Assembly (NCBI GenBank): GCA_000708525.1
Contig: JMRP01000007.1
Location: forward strand, 35,836 to 99,835
DNA length: 64,000 nucleotides
DNA from: Cyanobium sp. CACIAM 14
GTDB lineage: Bacteria; Cyanobacteriota; Cyanobacteriia; PCC-6307; Cyanobiaceae
Direction of reading: 5' to 3'
In this document: positions 1-7,774 of the stretch, piece by piece
Layout: each line of letters opens with the position of its first letter
How positions within the stretch are numbered: position 1 is the first letter of the stretch
The notes under the pieces: model-generated
What the model was told of the DNA's origin: nothing
What the model saw: the letters and a program-made list of their open reading frames with translations, nothing else
Database searches by the model: none
Made by a program: the position numbers and the translations under genes

Positions 1-1
1 G

Positions 2-1168
2 CGGCGGCTCACGGGGCTGGAGCAGGAGGGACTGCGCAAGGAGGCGGAGGATCTGCAGGAGGAGCGCAGCCGGCTGCGGCACCTGCTGGACGACCGCGAC
101 ACCCTCCTGGACACGATGGTGCGGGAACTGAAGGGGCTGCGCAAGCGCTATGCCACCCCCCGCCGCACCCGCCTGGTGGAGGGGGGGGATGCCCTGGTGG
201 CCCAGCGGGCGGCGGCCGTGCGACCCAGCACGGAACTGCAGCGGCAGCAGGCCTTCGAGGCACTGGCCAGCGATGGCCGGCTGATGATCCAGGCCGATGG
301 GACGGTGCGGGTCGTAACGCCCCAGGTGCTGGGGCGGCTCCATCTGGCGGAACCGGCGGAGCTGGCCGAACTGCCGCCGCCGGCGCGGCTGATCCTGCCG
401 GTGGCCGAGCAGCCCGCCCTGCTGGCCTTCACGGCCGGCGGCCGGGTGGCCCTGCTGCGCTGGGAATTCGCCGGCCAGCAGCCCGGCAAACTCGAACGCT
501 TCCTGCCGGACAGCCTGCAGGGAGAGCGGGTGGTGCAGGTGCTGCCCCTGCCTGGCTCGGGGAGCCTGGGCCTGCTGAGCACCGACGGCCGCTTCAAAAG
601 GCTGCCGATCGAGGATTTCCTCGAGCTCTCCGGCCGGCCCGCCACCGTGCTCAAGCTCAAGGAGGGGGTGGAACTGCAGCGGGTGGTGCCCTGCCGGGAG
701 GGGGAGGATCTGGTGGTGGCCACCAGCACCGGCCGCCTGCTGCGGCTGCCCGTGAACGAGGCCAACCTGCCGGTAATGGGCCGCACCGCCCAGGGTCCGG
801 TGCTCCTGCGCCTGCTGCCGGGGGAGAGGGTGGTGGGGGCCGCCTGCGCCGGCCAGAGCGGCCACGTGCTGCTGGCCAGCCGGAAAGGGCAGCTCAAGCG
901 GTTGCGGCTCGATGACCTGCGTCCCTGCCAGCGAGGGGCGATGGGGCAGATCGGCCTGAGGTTCCTGGAGCGGGACGACGCGCTGGTGGATCTGCAGGCG
1001 GACGAGGCGCCGCTGATCGGCGTGACGCTGGAGGGCGGCGAGGGCCGGAGTCTGCGGCTGCAGGCCGATCAGCTGCCGCCGGAGGACTGCGGAGGATCCG
1101 GCATGGCGCTGCCGCTGAAGACCGGCGATGCCCTGGGCGAGCTGGTGCCGCTGATCGGGGAGGTCTGA
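2..1168 (+). CDS. DNA gyrase / topoisomerase IV subunit A, C-terminal part (5' end outside window)
   Basis: The reading frame is open from base 2. It begins in an acidic/basic coiled-coil stretch (RRLTGLEQEGLRKEAEDL...) ending near RYATPRRTRL, as at the end of the type IIA topoisomerase A breakage-reunion core. The remaining ~320 residues look like the C-terminal beta-pinwheel: repeated blade strands such as STDGRFKRLPIEDF, TSTGRLLRLPVNE and SRKGQLKRLRLDDL. This domain wraps DNA and sets supercoiling versus decatenation activity. A canonical GyrA box (QRRGGKG) is not visible; the nearest match is QRGAMGQ, so this may be the ParC-like paralogue that picocyanobacteria carry near purF. The catalytic Tyr lies upstream of the window. 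It converges on the sulfatase gene with a 30-bp gap. Confidence 0.88.
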   Translation, partial: RRLTGLEQEGLRKEAEDLQEERSRLRHLLDDRDTLLDTMVRELKGLRKRYATPRRTRLVEGGDALVAQRAAAVRPSTELQRQQAFEALASDGRLMIQADGTVRVVTPQVLGRLHLAEPAELAELPPPARLILPVAEQPALLAFTAGGRVALLRWEFAGQQPGKLERFLPDSLQGERVVQVLPLPGSGSLGLLSTDGRFKRLPIEDFLELSGRPATVLKLKEGVELQRVVPCREGEDLVVATSTGRLLRLPVNEANLPVMGRTAQGPVLLRLLPGERVVGAACAGQSGHVLLASRKGQLKRLRLDDLRPCQRGAMGQIGLRFLERDDALVDLQADEAPLIGVTLEGGEGRSLRLQADQLPPEDCGGSGMALPLKTGDALGELVPLIGEV

Positions 1169-1198
1169 GCCGACAGGGCCGGGGTTGAGGCCGCGGCG

Positions 1199-2854
1199 CT
1201 AATCCAGGATGACGGCGTTTCCACTGGTGCGGAGCTCCCAGGACACCCCTTCCAGCTGAGGTAGTTCGCGACCATCGTCCAGTCCGATCTCGGCCTCGAT
1301 CAACGCATTGAGCTTGGTGTTCATCGTGGCCACGAGGTCGTTGGTCACGCCTTCCGACATGGCCAGATTGCACAGTTCCGCAGGGTCCTCCTGCAGGTCG
1401 AACAACTCGAGATCATTGTACCTGTACAAATCCTCGAGCGATCTTGGCGTGTTGTGCTCCAAGGGAGAAAAGTAGCGATTGAATTTATATCTTCCATCGA
1501 CAATTGTTCTCACACTCCCTCGCTTCCTGAGGTTTGGCTTGCCGGCACTCCTGAGAGCCTCGGAGAAATCCATACCATCGGCCATCAGCCTGGCGGCATT
1601 GGCCAACGGATCGCTGTCGATCATCGACAGCCCACTGTAGGTGAACAGCGCCCCATCGCGCAGCTGATTGGCCGTCGCTGACGCAGGGTTCGTGAGCAGT
1701 TTCGTCAGGTCCTTACCGGGCAAGTCGCGACCAGCGAAATCGGAGATCTGAGAGTCCGTTGCACCCGCCATTGCCAGAAGAGTCGGAGCCACATCCATAT
1801 GGCTGGTCAGGGCCTCACAGTCCTGGCCTCCTGAGACCTCCGGATGCACCATCAGCAAAGGCAGGTGGATGCACTCTTCATAGGGCGTTGGACCCTTGCC
1901 ACGCATTCCCCCGTGAGCGCCACCCATTTCTCCGTGATCCGACGTAAAGACGACGATCGTGTGGTCACTCAGCTTCAGATCATCCAGTTCCTTGAGGAGG
2001 GAGAGGATCTGCAGATCGACGGCGCGAATGCTGTTCAGGTAAAAGTTATTGAGCCGCTGCCACCGATCGGCATCGGGACGGATCTGCCCCAGGTAGTAAT
2101 CCCAAGCCTTCACATAGTCGAGATGGGCGGGCGGGCGCCCAGGCTCGGTAATGGACTGGTACAGACTGGCCGGGATCTCCAGATCCCATTCCTTTCTGTA
2201 GAATTCATGATCGGGGGCACGGACAGCTTTTGACATCAGGCAGCCGTTATCCTGCAGATTCTCGCCTGGCGCATCCGTATTAAAATACATCACGTCGTGT
2301 GGATTGACAAGGCTGACAGTCAATGCCCAAGGCTGGCCATCATCGTTCAGTGGACGACCATGTTTCCGCAGCCAGGTCACGGCACTTTGTGCGATCAGGC
2401 CGTCGAATTCATACCCACCCAATTGGTGACCGACGATATCGCCAGGTGAGTTATAGTCGGAAAAACCATACGTTTCCATCTCGGGAGTCAGCAAGCGAGT
2501 GGGCTCTGCCTGATCAAACGATCGGGTGAGGTGCCATTTTCCCTTGTATGCCGTGTAATAGCCTGCCTTTCTGAGCATGTGACCGATCGTCGGGATGTCG
2601 GTCGAGAGGTCCTTGACCCATGGAAGATCCAGATTTTCATACATTCCAGTAAGGGCTGTCTGCAGCCCCGTCATGAGCACAGAACGAGAGGAGGTACACT
2701 GGGTGGCCGGGCAGTAGTGCCGGTGGAAGTTCACGCCTTCCGTTTGCAGCCTCTCCATGCCGGGCAGGGAGAACCCAGCGGGCCATTTCCTGAAATAGGC
2801 CTGCTGGTCGGTGAAGACAAAGAGGATATTCAAGGACTTCACTCTTACCTGCAT
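1199..2854 (-). CDS. Sulfatase-family hydrolase (arylsulfatase / choline-sulfatase / phosphonate monoester hydrolase type)
   Basis: The 551-residue protein belongs to the alkaline-phosphatase-superfamily sulfatases. It starts with the metal-binding segment FVFTDQQ (residues 13-19). The formylglycine signature is CTSSR with Cys53 as the residue to be oxidised, fitting C-x-S-x-R. A second metal site, FTSDHGEMGG, follows in the middle. The TDQQ form is common in choline sulfatases and phosphonate monoester hydrolases, but the substrate cannot be assigned. No signal peptide is evident, so it is probably cytoplasmic. GC content is visibly lower than in neighbouring core genes (31/60 at 2461-2520), suggesting acquisition by transfer. 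A 16-bp palindrome lies 35 bp upstream of the start. No formylglycine-generating enzyme gene is seen in the window. Confidence 0.88.
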   Translation of the reverse strand: MQVRVKSLNILFVFTDQQAYFRKWPAGFSLPGMERLQTEGVNFHRHYCPATQCTSSRSVLMTGLQTALTGMYENLDLPWVKDLSTDIPTIGHMLRKAGYYTAYKGKWHLTRSFDQAEPTRLLTPEMETYGFSDYNSPGDIVGHQLGGYEFDGLIAQSAVTWLRKHGRPLNDDGQPWALTVSLVNPHDVMYFNTDAPGENLQDNGCLMSKAVRAPDHEFYRKEWDLEIPASLYQSITEPGRPPAHLDYVKAWDYYLGQIRPDADRWQRLNNFYLNSIRAVDLQILSLLKELDDLKLSDHTIVVFTSDHGEMGGAHGGMRGKGPTPYEECIHLPLLMVHPEVSGGQDCEALTSHMDVAPTLLAMAGATDSQISDFAGRDLPGKDLTKLLTNPASATANQLRDGALFTYSGLSMIDSDPLANAARLMADGMDFSEALRSAGKPNLRKRGSVRTIVDGRYKFNRYFSPLEHNTPRSLEDLYRYNDLELFDLQEDPAELCNLAMSEGVTNDLVATMNTKLNALIEAEIGLDDGRELPQLEGVSWELRTSGNAVILD

Positions 2855-2889
2855 CCAACGTCATCATTCATCCTGCCACAGTGCCTCTC

Positions 2890-2905
2890 GAAACCGATCG
2901 GTTTC
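2890..2905. promoter_or_regulatory. 16-bp perfect palindrome upstream of sulfatase gene, candidate operator
   Basis: GAAACCGATCGGTTTC is a perfect inverted repeat ending 35 bp before the sulfatase start codon. Its position and symmetry suit a dimeric repressor site, but no regulator gene is adjacent and only one copy was noticed. Function is inferred. Confidence 0.3.
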
Positions 2906-3190
2906 AAGCAACCCGGGATCCGCGGATGATGCCCATCCCTGTGTGGGGTTGGTACGCCACAGGGATTGCGCTGCGGCGCCTGCACGGACAGAACTTCAGA
3001 GCTCAACCAGGGCATCGCTGTGGCCCGACTCACGCTCCGGGCGAAGGCGTCGAAGCGGTGGCCAGCCACTGGATCAACTGCGCCGGGTTCCCGTCGTCCA
3101 GGGGTCGTGGGAACGGCAGGTGTCCCCCCGGATCCGTGCGAAGAACGGAAAGGAGGCCATGGCTGGGCGGTAAGGGTGCCTGCAGGACGA
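2906..3190. other. Intergenic region, no gene recognised
   Basis: Together with the palindrome this makes a 336-bp gap between the sulfatase start and the end of the VOC gene. Overlapping open frames exist on both strands but show no recognisable protein, no convincing ribosome-binding site and no RNA gene. Confidence 0.5.
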
Positions 3191-3553
3191 TCAGAGCTCC
3201 TGACCGAACATGATGCGGTGACCGTCGATGGTACGAACACCGAATTCCCTCATGCCCCAGGGCTTGTCCGCCAGTTCCTGGATGAACTCCGCTCCGGATT
3301 CCCGGTATTCCGCAAACAACGCGGCGGCATCATCGACGGTGACATAGCCGAAGTAGGAGTGATCCCCGAGCTCCACGGGGGGCGTCGCGTCCACACACTC
3401 GCCGAGCATCACGCGAAAGCCGCCTCTGGAGAGAAACGACCAGCCGGGCGCCGTGAAATCGATGGACAGGCCGAGTACGGACCTGTAGTAGTCCGTGGAT
3501 CGGGCCAGATCCAGCACCGCCAGCACGAACCGGACCTTCGTGATTGTTACCAT
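3191..3553 (-). CDS. VOC-superfamily (glyoxalase / bleomycin-resistance fold) protein
   Basis: The 120-residue protein has the paired beta-alpha-beta-beta-beta layout of single-domain VOC proteins. It runs from FVLAVLDLARSTDYYRSVLG at the N-terminus to YVTVDDAAALFAEY and GVRTIDGHRIMFGQ at the C-terminus. Members bind a divalent metal, or sequester small hydrophobic compounds, as homodimers; the specific substrate is unknown. The C-terminal 'DGHRIMFGQ' is the segment where the metal-ligand Glu usually sits (D/G-x-x-x-E); here the corresponding position is Gln, so catalytic metal binding may be altered. It starts at an ATG (MVTITKV) and stands alone between the sulfatase and DUF1254 genes. Confidence 0.85.
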   Translation of the reverse strand: MVTITKVRFVLAVLDLARSTDYYRSVLGLSIDFTAPGWSFLSRGGFRVMLGECVDATPPVELGDHSYFGYVTVDDAAALFAEYRESGAEFIQELADKPWGMREFGVRTIDGHRIMFGQEL

Positions 3554-3797
3554 GAACGATCCTCAGCGAGGCCACAAGGAACCTCACACCAGGAGTGTCG
3601 CCCAGTGTAGGAACCTTCCTGGACCCTGGACTGCCCGTCGCTATGGGGGGATCCGCAGCGCATGGCCCAATGGAACGCGGCGTCCCTGGATCCCATCTCT
3701 CCAGGTCTCCAGATCGGAAGCAGGTGAAGCGACCTTGCCGCAATCCATTGCCGGCAACCGAGGTCACGATCTGGAGGTCGCGCTGGTTGTCGGGCAT

Positions 3798-3820
3798 CTG
3801 ACGCTGGCGAGAAGCGTCAG
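3798..3820 (-). terminator. Hairpin downstream of the DUF1254 gene, possible terminator
   Basis: CTGACGCT and AGCGTCAG form a perfect 8-bp stem around a 7-base loop, 11 bp past the DUF1254 stop codon. There is no U-tract after it, so the call rests only on the stem and its position. Confidence 0.4.
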
Positions 3821-3831
3821 CTTGAAGCACG

Positions 3832-5247
3832 CTATTGAACTTTCCTCACCAAGGGCGGCGTCCAAGTGGCGTTCAGGATCGACGGGGTCGTGTCCTTCGG
3901 CCAGTACATCCGCAACATCGGGATGAACTCGCCTGCGGGAGCGGGTAGCCAGTTCGATTCCTTGTCCTTGCCCGGTGAATCCTTCTGGAAGTACAGCGTG
4001 ATCGAGCCATCAGGGTTGGCCTTCAGGTGGTCGCGCGGGCTGACGGTGAACTTGTTCAGCGGGTTCGGAACGAACCACCAGCCCTGGTCAATCATGTACA
4101 TCGTGATCGACCAGAAACCATTGACCGGCGGCGTCTGACCTTTCGCAAAGGTCAGCGTGTACCTGTTGGCACCGGTGAGCTTGGCACCCGTGCTGTCCAC
4201 CATTGTGTACGGGTAGACCGCGTCTTCCTGCAGGTTGGCCGGCCAGCCGAAGGCGGCGACGACCGCACGCTTCATGTAATCCGTTCCGTACCGGCCCAGT
4301 CCCTTGGTGATCTGCCAGCCGTCAACCATTGTTCCCAGACTTTTCTGGTTGGCGCCGATCTTGTCGAGCGCGATCCTGGGCAGATCCTTCAGTGCCGCCT
4401 GCACGGCCGGCTCGAGCTTCGCCAGGGCGAAGGGCTTGCACGGTTCGAAGCCGATCCTGGCGAAGCGCGCCAGCGCCGGCGCATCGGCTGCATCGGCAGG
4501 AGAATCCGCGCACATCCGCCTGCTCAGCCAGTTGAAATAGCCCTCGGTGCCCATCGCCAGGATCACGGCCTGCGGCTTGTCGGTCATCGAAATGCCTGGA
4601 TTGGGATCCACCGCCGGTGCGACGGGGATGGACGGCCTTCCCCAGGCGGAGAGCGGCGTGATCCTGTACTGCGCCTGCAGCGCGTTGGTGGCCTTGTAGT
4701 CGGCCTCGGTGCCGTTGGCGTAGGTTCGGCCGAGGATCACGATGTAGCGCGATACCGCCGGAATGTGCTTCATGCCCTCGGGCACCGCTCCCTTCCAGCC
4801 CGGACCGGTGATCAGGTAGTTGGCGGCTTTGCTGTCACCAGTGCGGGTGCCAGGACTGGCAAAGATCGTCATCCACAGGTCGACCATCGGGAACAGGTGG
4901 AAGCGATCACCCATGTCCGGATGACTGAAGACCTGTGGCTCCTTCAGGTCGAGCCAGGCGATCGAATAGAGCGTGTCGGCGTTCGGTGCCGACACGCCGC
5001 GATAGTTCGCCGGTGGATAACGCTTGACGTTGAGGAACTGATTCAACGGCGCCTGCAGCTCGGTGGGTTTGGCGACATTGGACATCTGGATCCGTGTCAC
5101 GTCAGTGGTGACAAGCGAATAGCCGTAGACATAGGCGTCGGTGGCGATCGCGACCGCCTCTCGAGGCGTGACTGTTGCTGAAGCAATCAGCGGCGCGGCT
5201 GGAATCACCAGCAGTGCAGAGGCCAAACCCAGCAACAGCGTTCGCAT
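3832..5247 (-). CDS. Secreted DUF1254/DUF1214 protein
   Basis: The chosen start gives 471 residues and a clear signal peptide (MRTLLLGLASALLVIPAAP). The frame is open 37 codons further upstream, but those residues look untranslated. The N-terminal part (DAYVYGYSLVTTDVTR ... ANADTLYSIAWLDL-type stretch) is DUF1254. The C-terminal part (FWSITMYMIDQGWWFVPNPL ... GSITLYFQKDSPG ... WLPAPAGEF) is DUF1214. Such proteins are periplasmic and widespread in bacteria, with no settled function. The gene is monocistronic, with a 719-bp upstream gap and a hairpin after its stop. DUF1254 proteins are scattered in cyanobacteria, so lateral gain is plausible. Confidence 0.88.
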   Translation of the reverse strand: MRTLLLGLASALLVIPAAPLIASATVTPREAVAIATDAYVYGYSLVTTDVTRIQMSNVAKPTELQAPLNQFLNVKRYPPANYRGVSAPNADTLYSIAWLDLKEPQVFSHPDMGDRFHLFPMVDLWMTIFASPGTRTGDSKAANYLITGPGWKGAVPEGMKHIPAVSRYIVILGRTYANGTEADYKATNALQAQYRITPLSAWGRPSIPVAPAVDPNPGISMTDKPQAVILAMGTEGYFNWLSRRMCADSPADAADAPALARFARIGFEPCKPFALAKLEPAVQAALKDLPRIALDKIGANQKSLGTMVDGWQITKGLGRYGTDYMKRAVVAAFGWPANLQEDAVYPYTMVDSTGAKLTGANRYTLTFAKGQTPPVNGFWSITMYMIDQGWWFVPNPLNKFTVSPRDHLKANPDGSITLYFQKDSPGKDKESNWLPAPAGEFIPMLRMYWPKDTTPSILNATWTPPLVRKVQ

Positions 5248-5966
5248 GGACTTCGGTTGGTGCGAGCGCCAGGTATCAGCGGCGACGGAGAATTCCATGG
5301 CGTCAGATCTGTTTGGATCAACCTTGTCGGACAAAGCACAGCCGTGCCGATGCGCCATCGCCGCGCACAGGTCGAGCCGCCTTAGAATTACTAGTGTCGC
5401 CGCCTTTCAGATCAGGTCAGACAGGGCTGAACCTTCATGCATTGAAATGGAAGTCATGCGGTCGCACAGATGAGTCGGCTCTGGGAAGAATGTTCACAAG
5501 GCTCCGTGATGTCAGGCCCAGATCAACATGATCGACAACTGTCTGTCCGGCATACGTCCGCCAACCCATTGAACGCTTCGACCCAGGCTTCAACAACCTG
5601 GCGAGGTTGCATGTTCAGCCGGCTTGCACTTGTTATTGGGAACCCATCGTTTCAATATTCGAACGCCTCCTGGCCATCCGCCGTGAGCATCCCAAGGATC
5701 CGAGCAGCCACGTCGCCAGCGACTGGTCTGGGTGGAGGGGTCTCCTGTGCGTTCCCTCTCGAAAACCGGAGCAGGGCTGACCCCTTGGTCAGCCGGCCTT
5801 CGCGGACATCAGCCTCCGGGACCTGGGCCGTCCGCAGCAACTTCATTCGCTCCCTGGGTCGGAGACCCTCTGGGGATGCAGGGCCCCGCCCGCGCCATTC
5901 CCCAGGAGCGGCAGAAGCCGCCTACCTTCTCCCAAGGGAAGGCCCACCCAGGGCCTGACGGCAGCA
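5248..5966. other. Intergenic region, possible gene remnant at about 5532-5780
   Basis: This 719-bp gap holds the DUF1254 promoter side and the approach to the phytochelatin-synthase-like gene. On the plus strand a frame from 5532 to 5780 lacks any ATG/GTG start near its beginning but contains a protein-like stretch (ERLLAIRREHPKDPSSHVAS) before its stop. It may be a gene remnant; I cannot name a family. Nothing else is supported. Confidence 0.4.
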
Positions 5967-5969
5967 GTG

Positions 5970-6725
5970 ATGGCGCGTTCCAGACTCCCGTTTGCCGGCC
6001 TGGTGCTGCTCTCCCTGGCCCTGACGGCACCGGCGTCGGCCGGCAGCCTGGCGATTCCCCTGACGGACCCGGCGGGGATGGAGCTGCTGGTGGGCAGCCG
6101 CGAGCGGGCCGACTATGGCCCCCTGGCCGAGCAGTTCCTCACCCAGGCGAACCTCGCCTACTGCGGCGTGGCCAGTGCCGTGATGGTGCTCAACAGCCTG
6201 GGCGTGCCGGCACCGGCCGTGGCCGGCTACGGCCCCTACCGCTTCTGGACCCAGGAGAACGTCTTCGAGGCCACGGCCGGCGCGGGGATTCCCAGGCCAG
6301 AGGTGGTGCGGCGCCAGGGCATGACCCTGGACGAACTGGCCGCCCTGCTCGCCGGCCACGGGCTGACGGTGGAGACGATCCACGGCGATGCCATCAGCCT
6401 GGAGGCGTTCCGAGGCCTGCTGCGCCGCAGCCTCGCCGAGCCGGGCGACCGGCTGCTGGTGAACTACGACCGCCGCTCCCTGGGCCAGGCCGGCGGGGGA
6501 CACATCTCGCCGCTGGCGGCGTACCACGCCCCCAGCGACCGGGTGCTGATCCTCGACGTGGCGCGCTACCGCTACCCCTCGCTCTGGGTGCCGGCCGCCA
6601 GCCTCTGGCAAGCGATGCGCACCATCGACACCACGTCGGGGCGCGCCCGGGGGCTGGTCAGGGTTCGCCAGTCGCCAACGGCGCCACCGTCTCCAGGAAA
6701 CGCTCCGCCACCCGGTCCCAACTGA
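5970..6725 (+). CDS. Phytochelatin-synthase-like cysteine peptidase, exported
   Basis: This is the short, catalytic-domain-only form typical of cyanobacteria. Cys65 lies in AYCGVASAVMVLNSL, His178 in GGGHISPLAAY and Asp196 in ILDVARYRYPSLWV; the His-Asp spacing of 18 matches the plant enzyme triad. Bacterial members mainly hydrolyse glutathione to gamma-Glu-Cys and make little phytochelatin. A strong signal peptide (MARSRLPFAGLVLLSLALT ... ASAG) implies periplasmic location. The ATG at 5970 is preceded directly by an in-frame GTG at 5967, which could also start the protein. The last ~22 codons, rich in Pro and Ser, overlap the convergent glycosyltransferase gene by 68 bp. Confidence 0.87.
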   Translation: MARSRLPFAGLVLLSLALTAPASAGSLAIPLTDPAGMELLVGSRERADYGPLAEQFLTQANLAYCGVASAVMVLNSLGVPAPAVAGYGPYRFWTQENVFEATAGAGIPRPEVVRRQGMTLDELAALLAGHGLTVETIHGDAISLEAFRGLLRRSLAEPGDRLLVNYDRRSLGQAGGGHISPLAAYHAPSDRVLILDVARYRYPSLWVPAASLWQAMRTIDTTSGRARGLVRVRQSPTAPPSPGNAPPPGPN

Positions 6726-7758
6726 ACGGCTTGACGTGCTCCCGCCCGAAGGCCCGGCACCGCTGCTGGAGCTCGGTGTCGGTGAGCAGGGTGAGCAGGG
6801 CCTCCGCCAGCGCCGCCGGATCCCGCGGCGGCACCAGCAGCCCGGCCCGTCCATGGGGCACCACCTCGGGGATGGCGGTGCTGATGGTGCTCACCACCGG
6901 CAGCCCGCTGGCCATCGCCTCGAGGAACACGATGCCGAAGCCTTCCTGCACCGACGGCAGGCAGAAGATCGACGCGCGTCGGTACCAGGCGCGCACCTCG
7001 GCGTCCTCCGCCAGGGCCCCCAGCAGCCGCACCACCGCCCCGAGCCCGAGCCGCGCCACCTGGTGCTGCAGCGCGCCATGCTCGGGCCCGTCGCCGATCA
7101 CCACCAGCCGGGCAGTGGGCAGGCGCTCCTGCACGCTGCCGAAGGCGGTGAGCAGATCGGCCACCCGCTTGCGGGGGTACTGGCGGGCCACGCACAGCAC
7201 CGTGTGGGGCTCGCGGGCGGCATCGAGGGCGGCGGGCGCGCCGTGGTCGGGTGGGGCCCACAGTGCGATGTCGATGCCCTCCGGCAGCACCCGCAGCCGC
7301 TCGGCAGACACCCCATAGAGCGTCTCGATGCGTTCGGCGCTGTAGCGGCTGGTGGAGAGCACCAGCGGCGCGCGGCGGGCGTTGCGCCGCTCCAGCAGGG
7401 AGAGGCCCCAGAGCATCAGCCGCGGCCAGCCGCGCTCGCAGCGGGCCTCGTCGGCCAGCACGCCCTTGAGGCTGCACACGTAGGGCACCGGGCAGCGGTG
7501 CGCCACCCGGAAGCCGTCGATGTCGAAGCCCACCACCAGGTCGTAGCGGTCCGCCAGGGCGGCCAGCCGCCGGGGCAGGGTGAGGTTGAACCAGAGCCGG
7601 CGCAGCAGCAGCCCGCGGGGCCAGGGTCCCTCGGGTCCCAGCCGTTCCACCTGGTGGCCCCGGGCGGTCAGCGCCGCCGCCAGCCCGCCGATGGCCGCCG
7701 CGGTGCCGCTCCCCTCGGCCACCTCCTGCAGCCAGGAATCCAGGAAGGCGATGCGCAT
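6658..7758 (-). CDS. GT4-family glycosyltransferase (GT-B fold)
   Basis: The 366-residue protein has a Rossmann-like N-terminal half (MRIAFLDSWLQEVAEGSG ... AAALTARGHQVERLG). The C-terminal half carries the GT4 donor-sugar features: VLCVARQYPRKRVADLL, VVIGDGPE, and the EX7E-type segment PSVQEGFGIVFLEAMASGLP. It transfers a nucleotide-activated sugar to an unknown acceptor, probably for envelope polysaccharide. It lies 16 bp downstream of purF on the same strand and may be co-transcribed with it. Its last 68 bp overlap the phytochelatin-synthase-like gene tail to tail. In other picocyanobacteria this position between purF and the topoisomerase A gene is, to my knowledge, not normally occupied by this gene. 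Confidence 0.9.
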   Translation of the reverse strand: MRIAFLDSWLQEVAEGSGTAAAIGGLAAALTARGHQVERLGPEGPWPRGLLLRRLWFNLTLPRRLAALADRYDLVVGFDIDGFRVAHRCPVPYVCSLKGVLADEARCERGWPRLMLWGLSLLERRNARRAPLVLSTSRYSAERIETLYGVSAERLRVLPEGIDIALWAPPDHGAPAALDAAREPHTVLCVARQYPRKRVADLLTAFGSVQERLPTARLVVIGDGPEHGALQHQVARLGLGAVVRLLGALAEDAEVRAWYRRASIFCLPSVQEGFGIVFLEAMASGLPVVSTISTAIPEVVPHGRAGLLVPPRDPAALAEALLTLLTDTELQQRCRAFGREHVKPFSWDRVAERFLETVAPLATGEP

Positions 7759-7774
7759 GGGGCGGGCCCGGGGC

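Noticed and set aside
3578..3600. Sequence resembling part of the Yfr1 small RNA core (CCTCACACC)
   Set aside because: The full conserved ACTCCTCACAC core and flanking stems are missing.
5773..5786. 14-bp string AGGGCTGACCCCTT repeated at 24026-24039
   Set aside because: Several exact 14-mer matches are expected by chance in 64 kb, and the flanks are unrelated.
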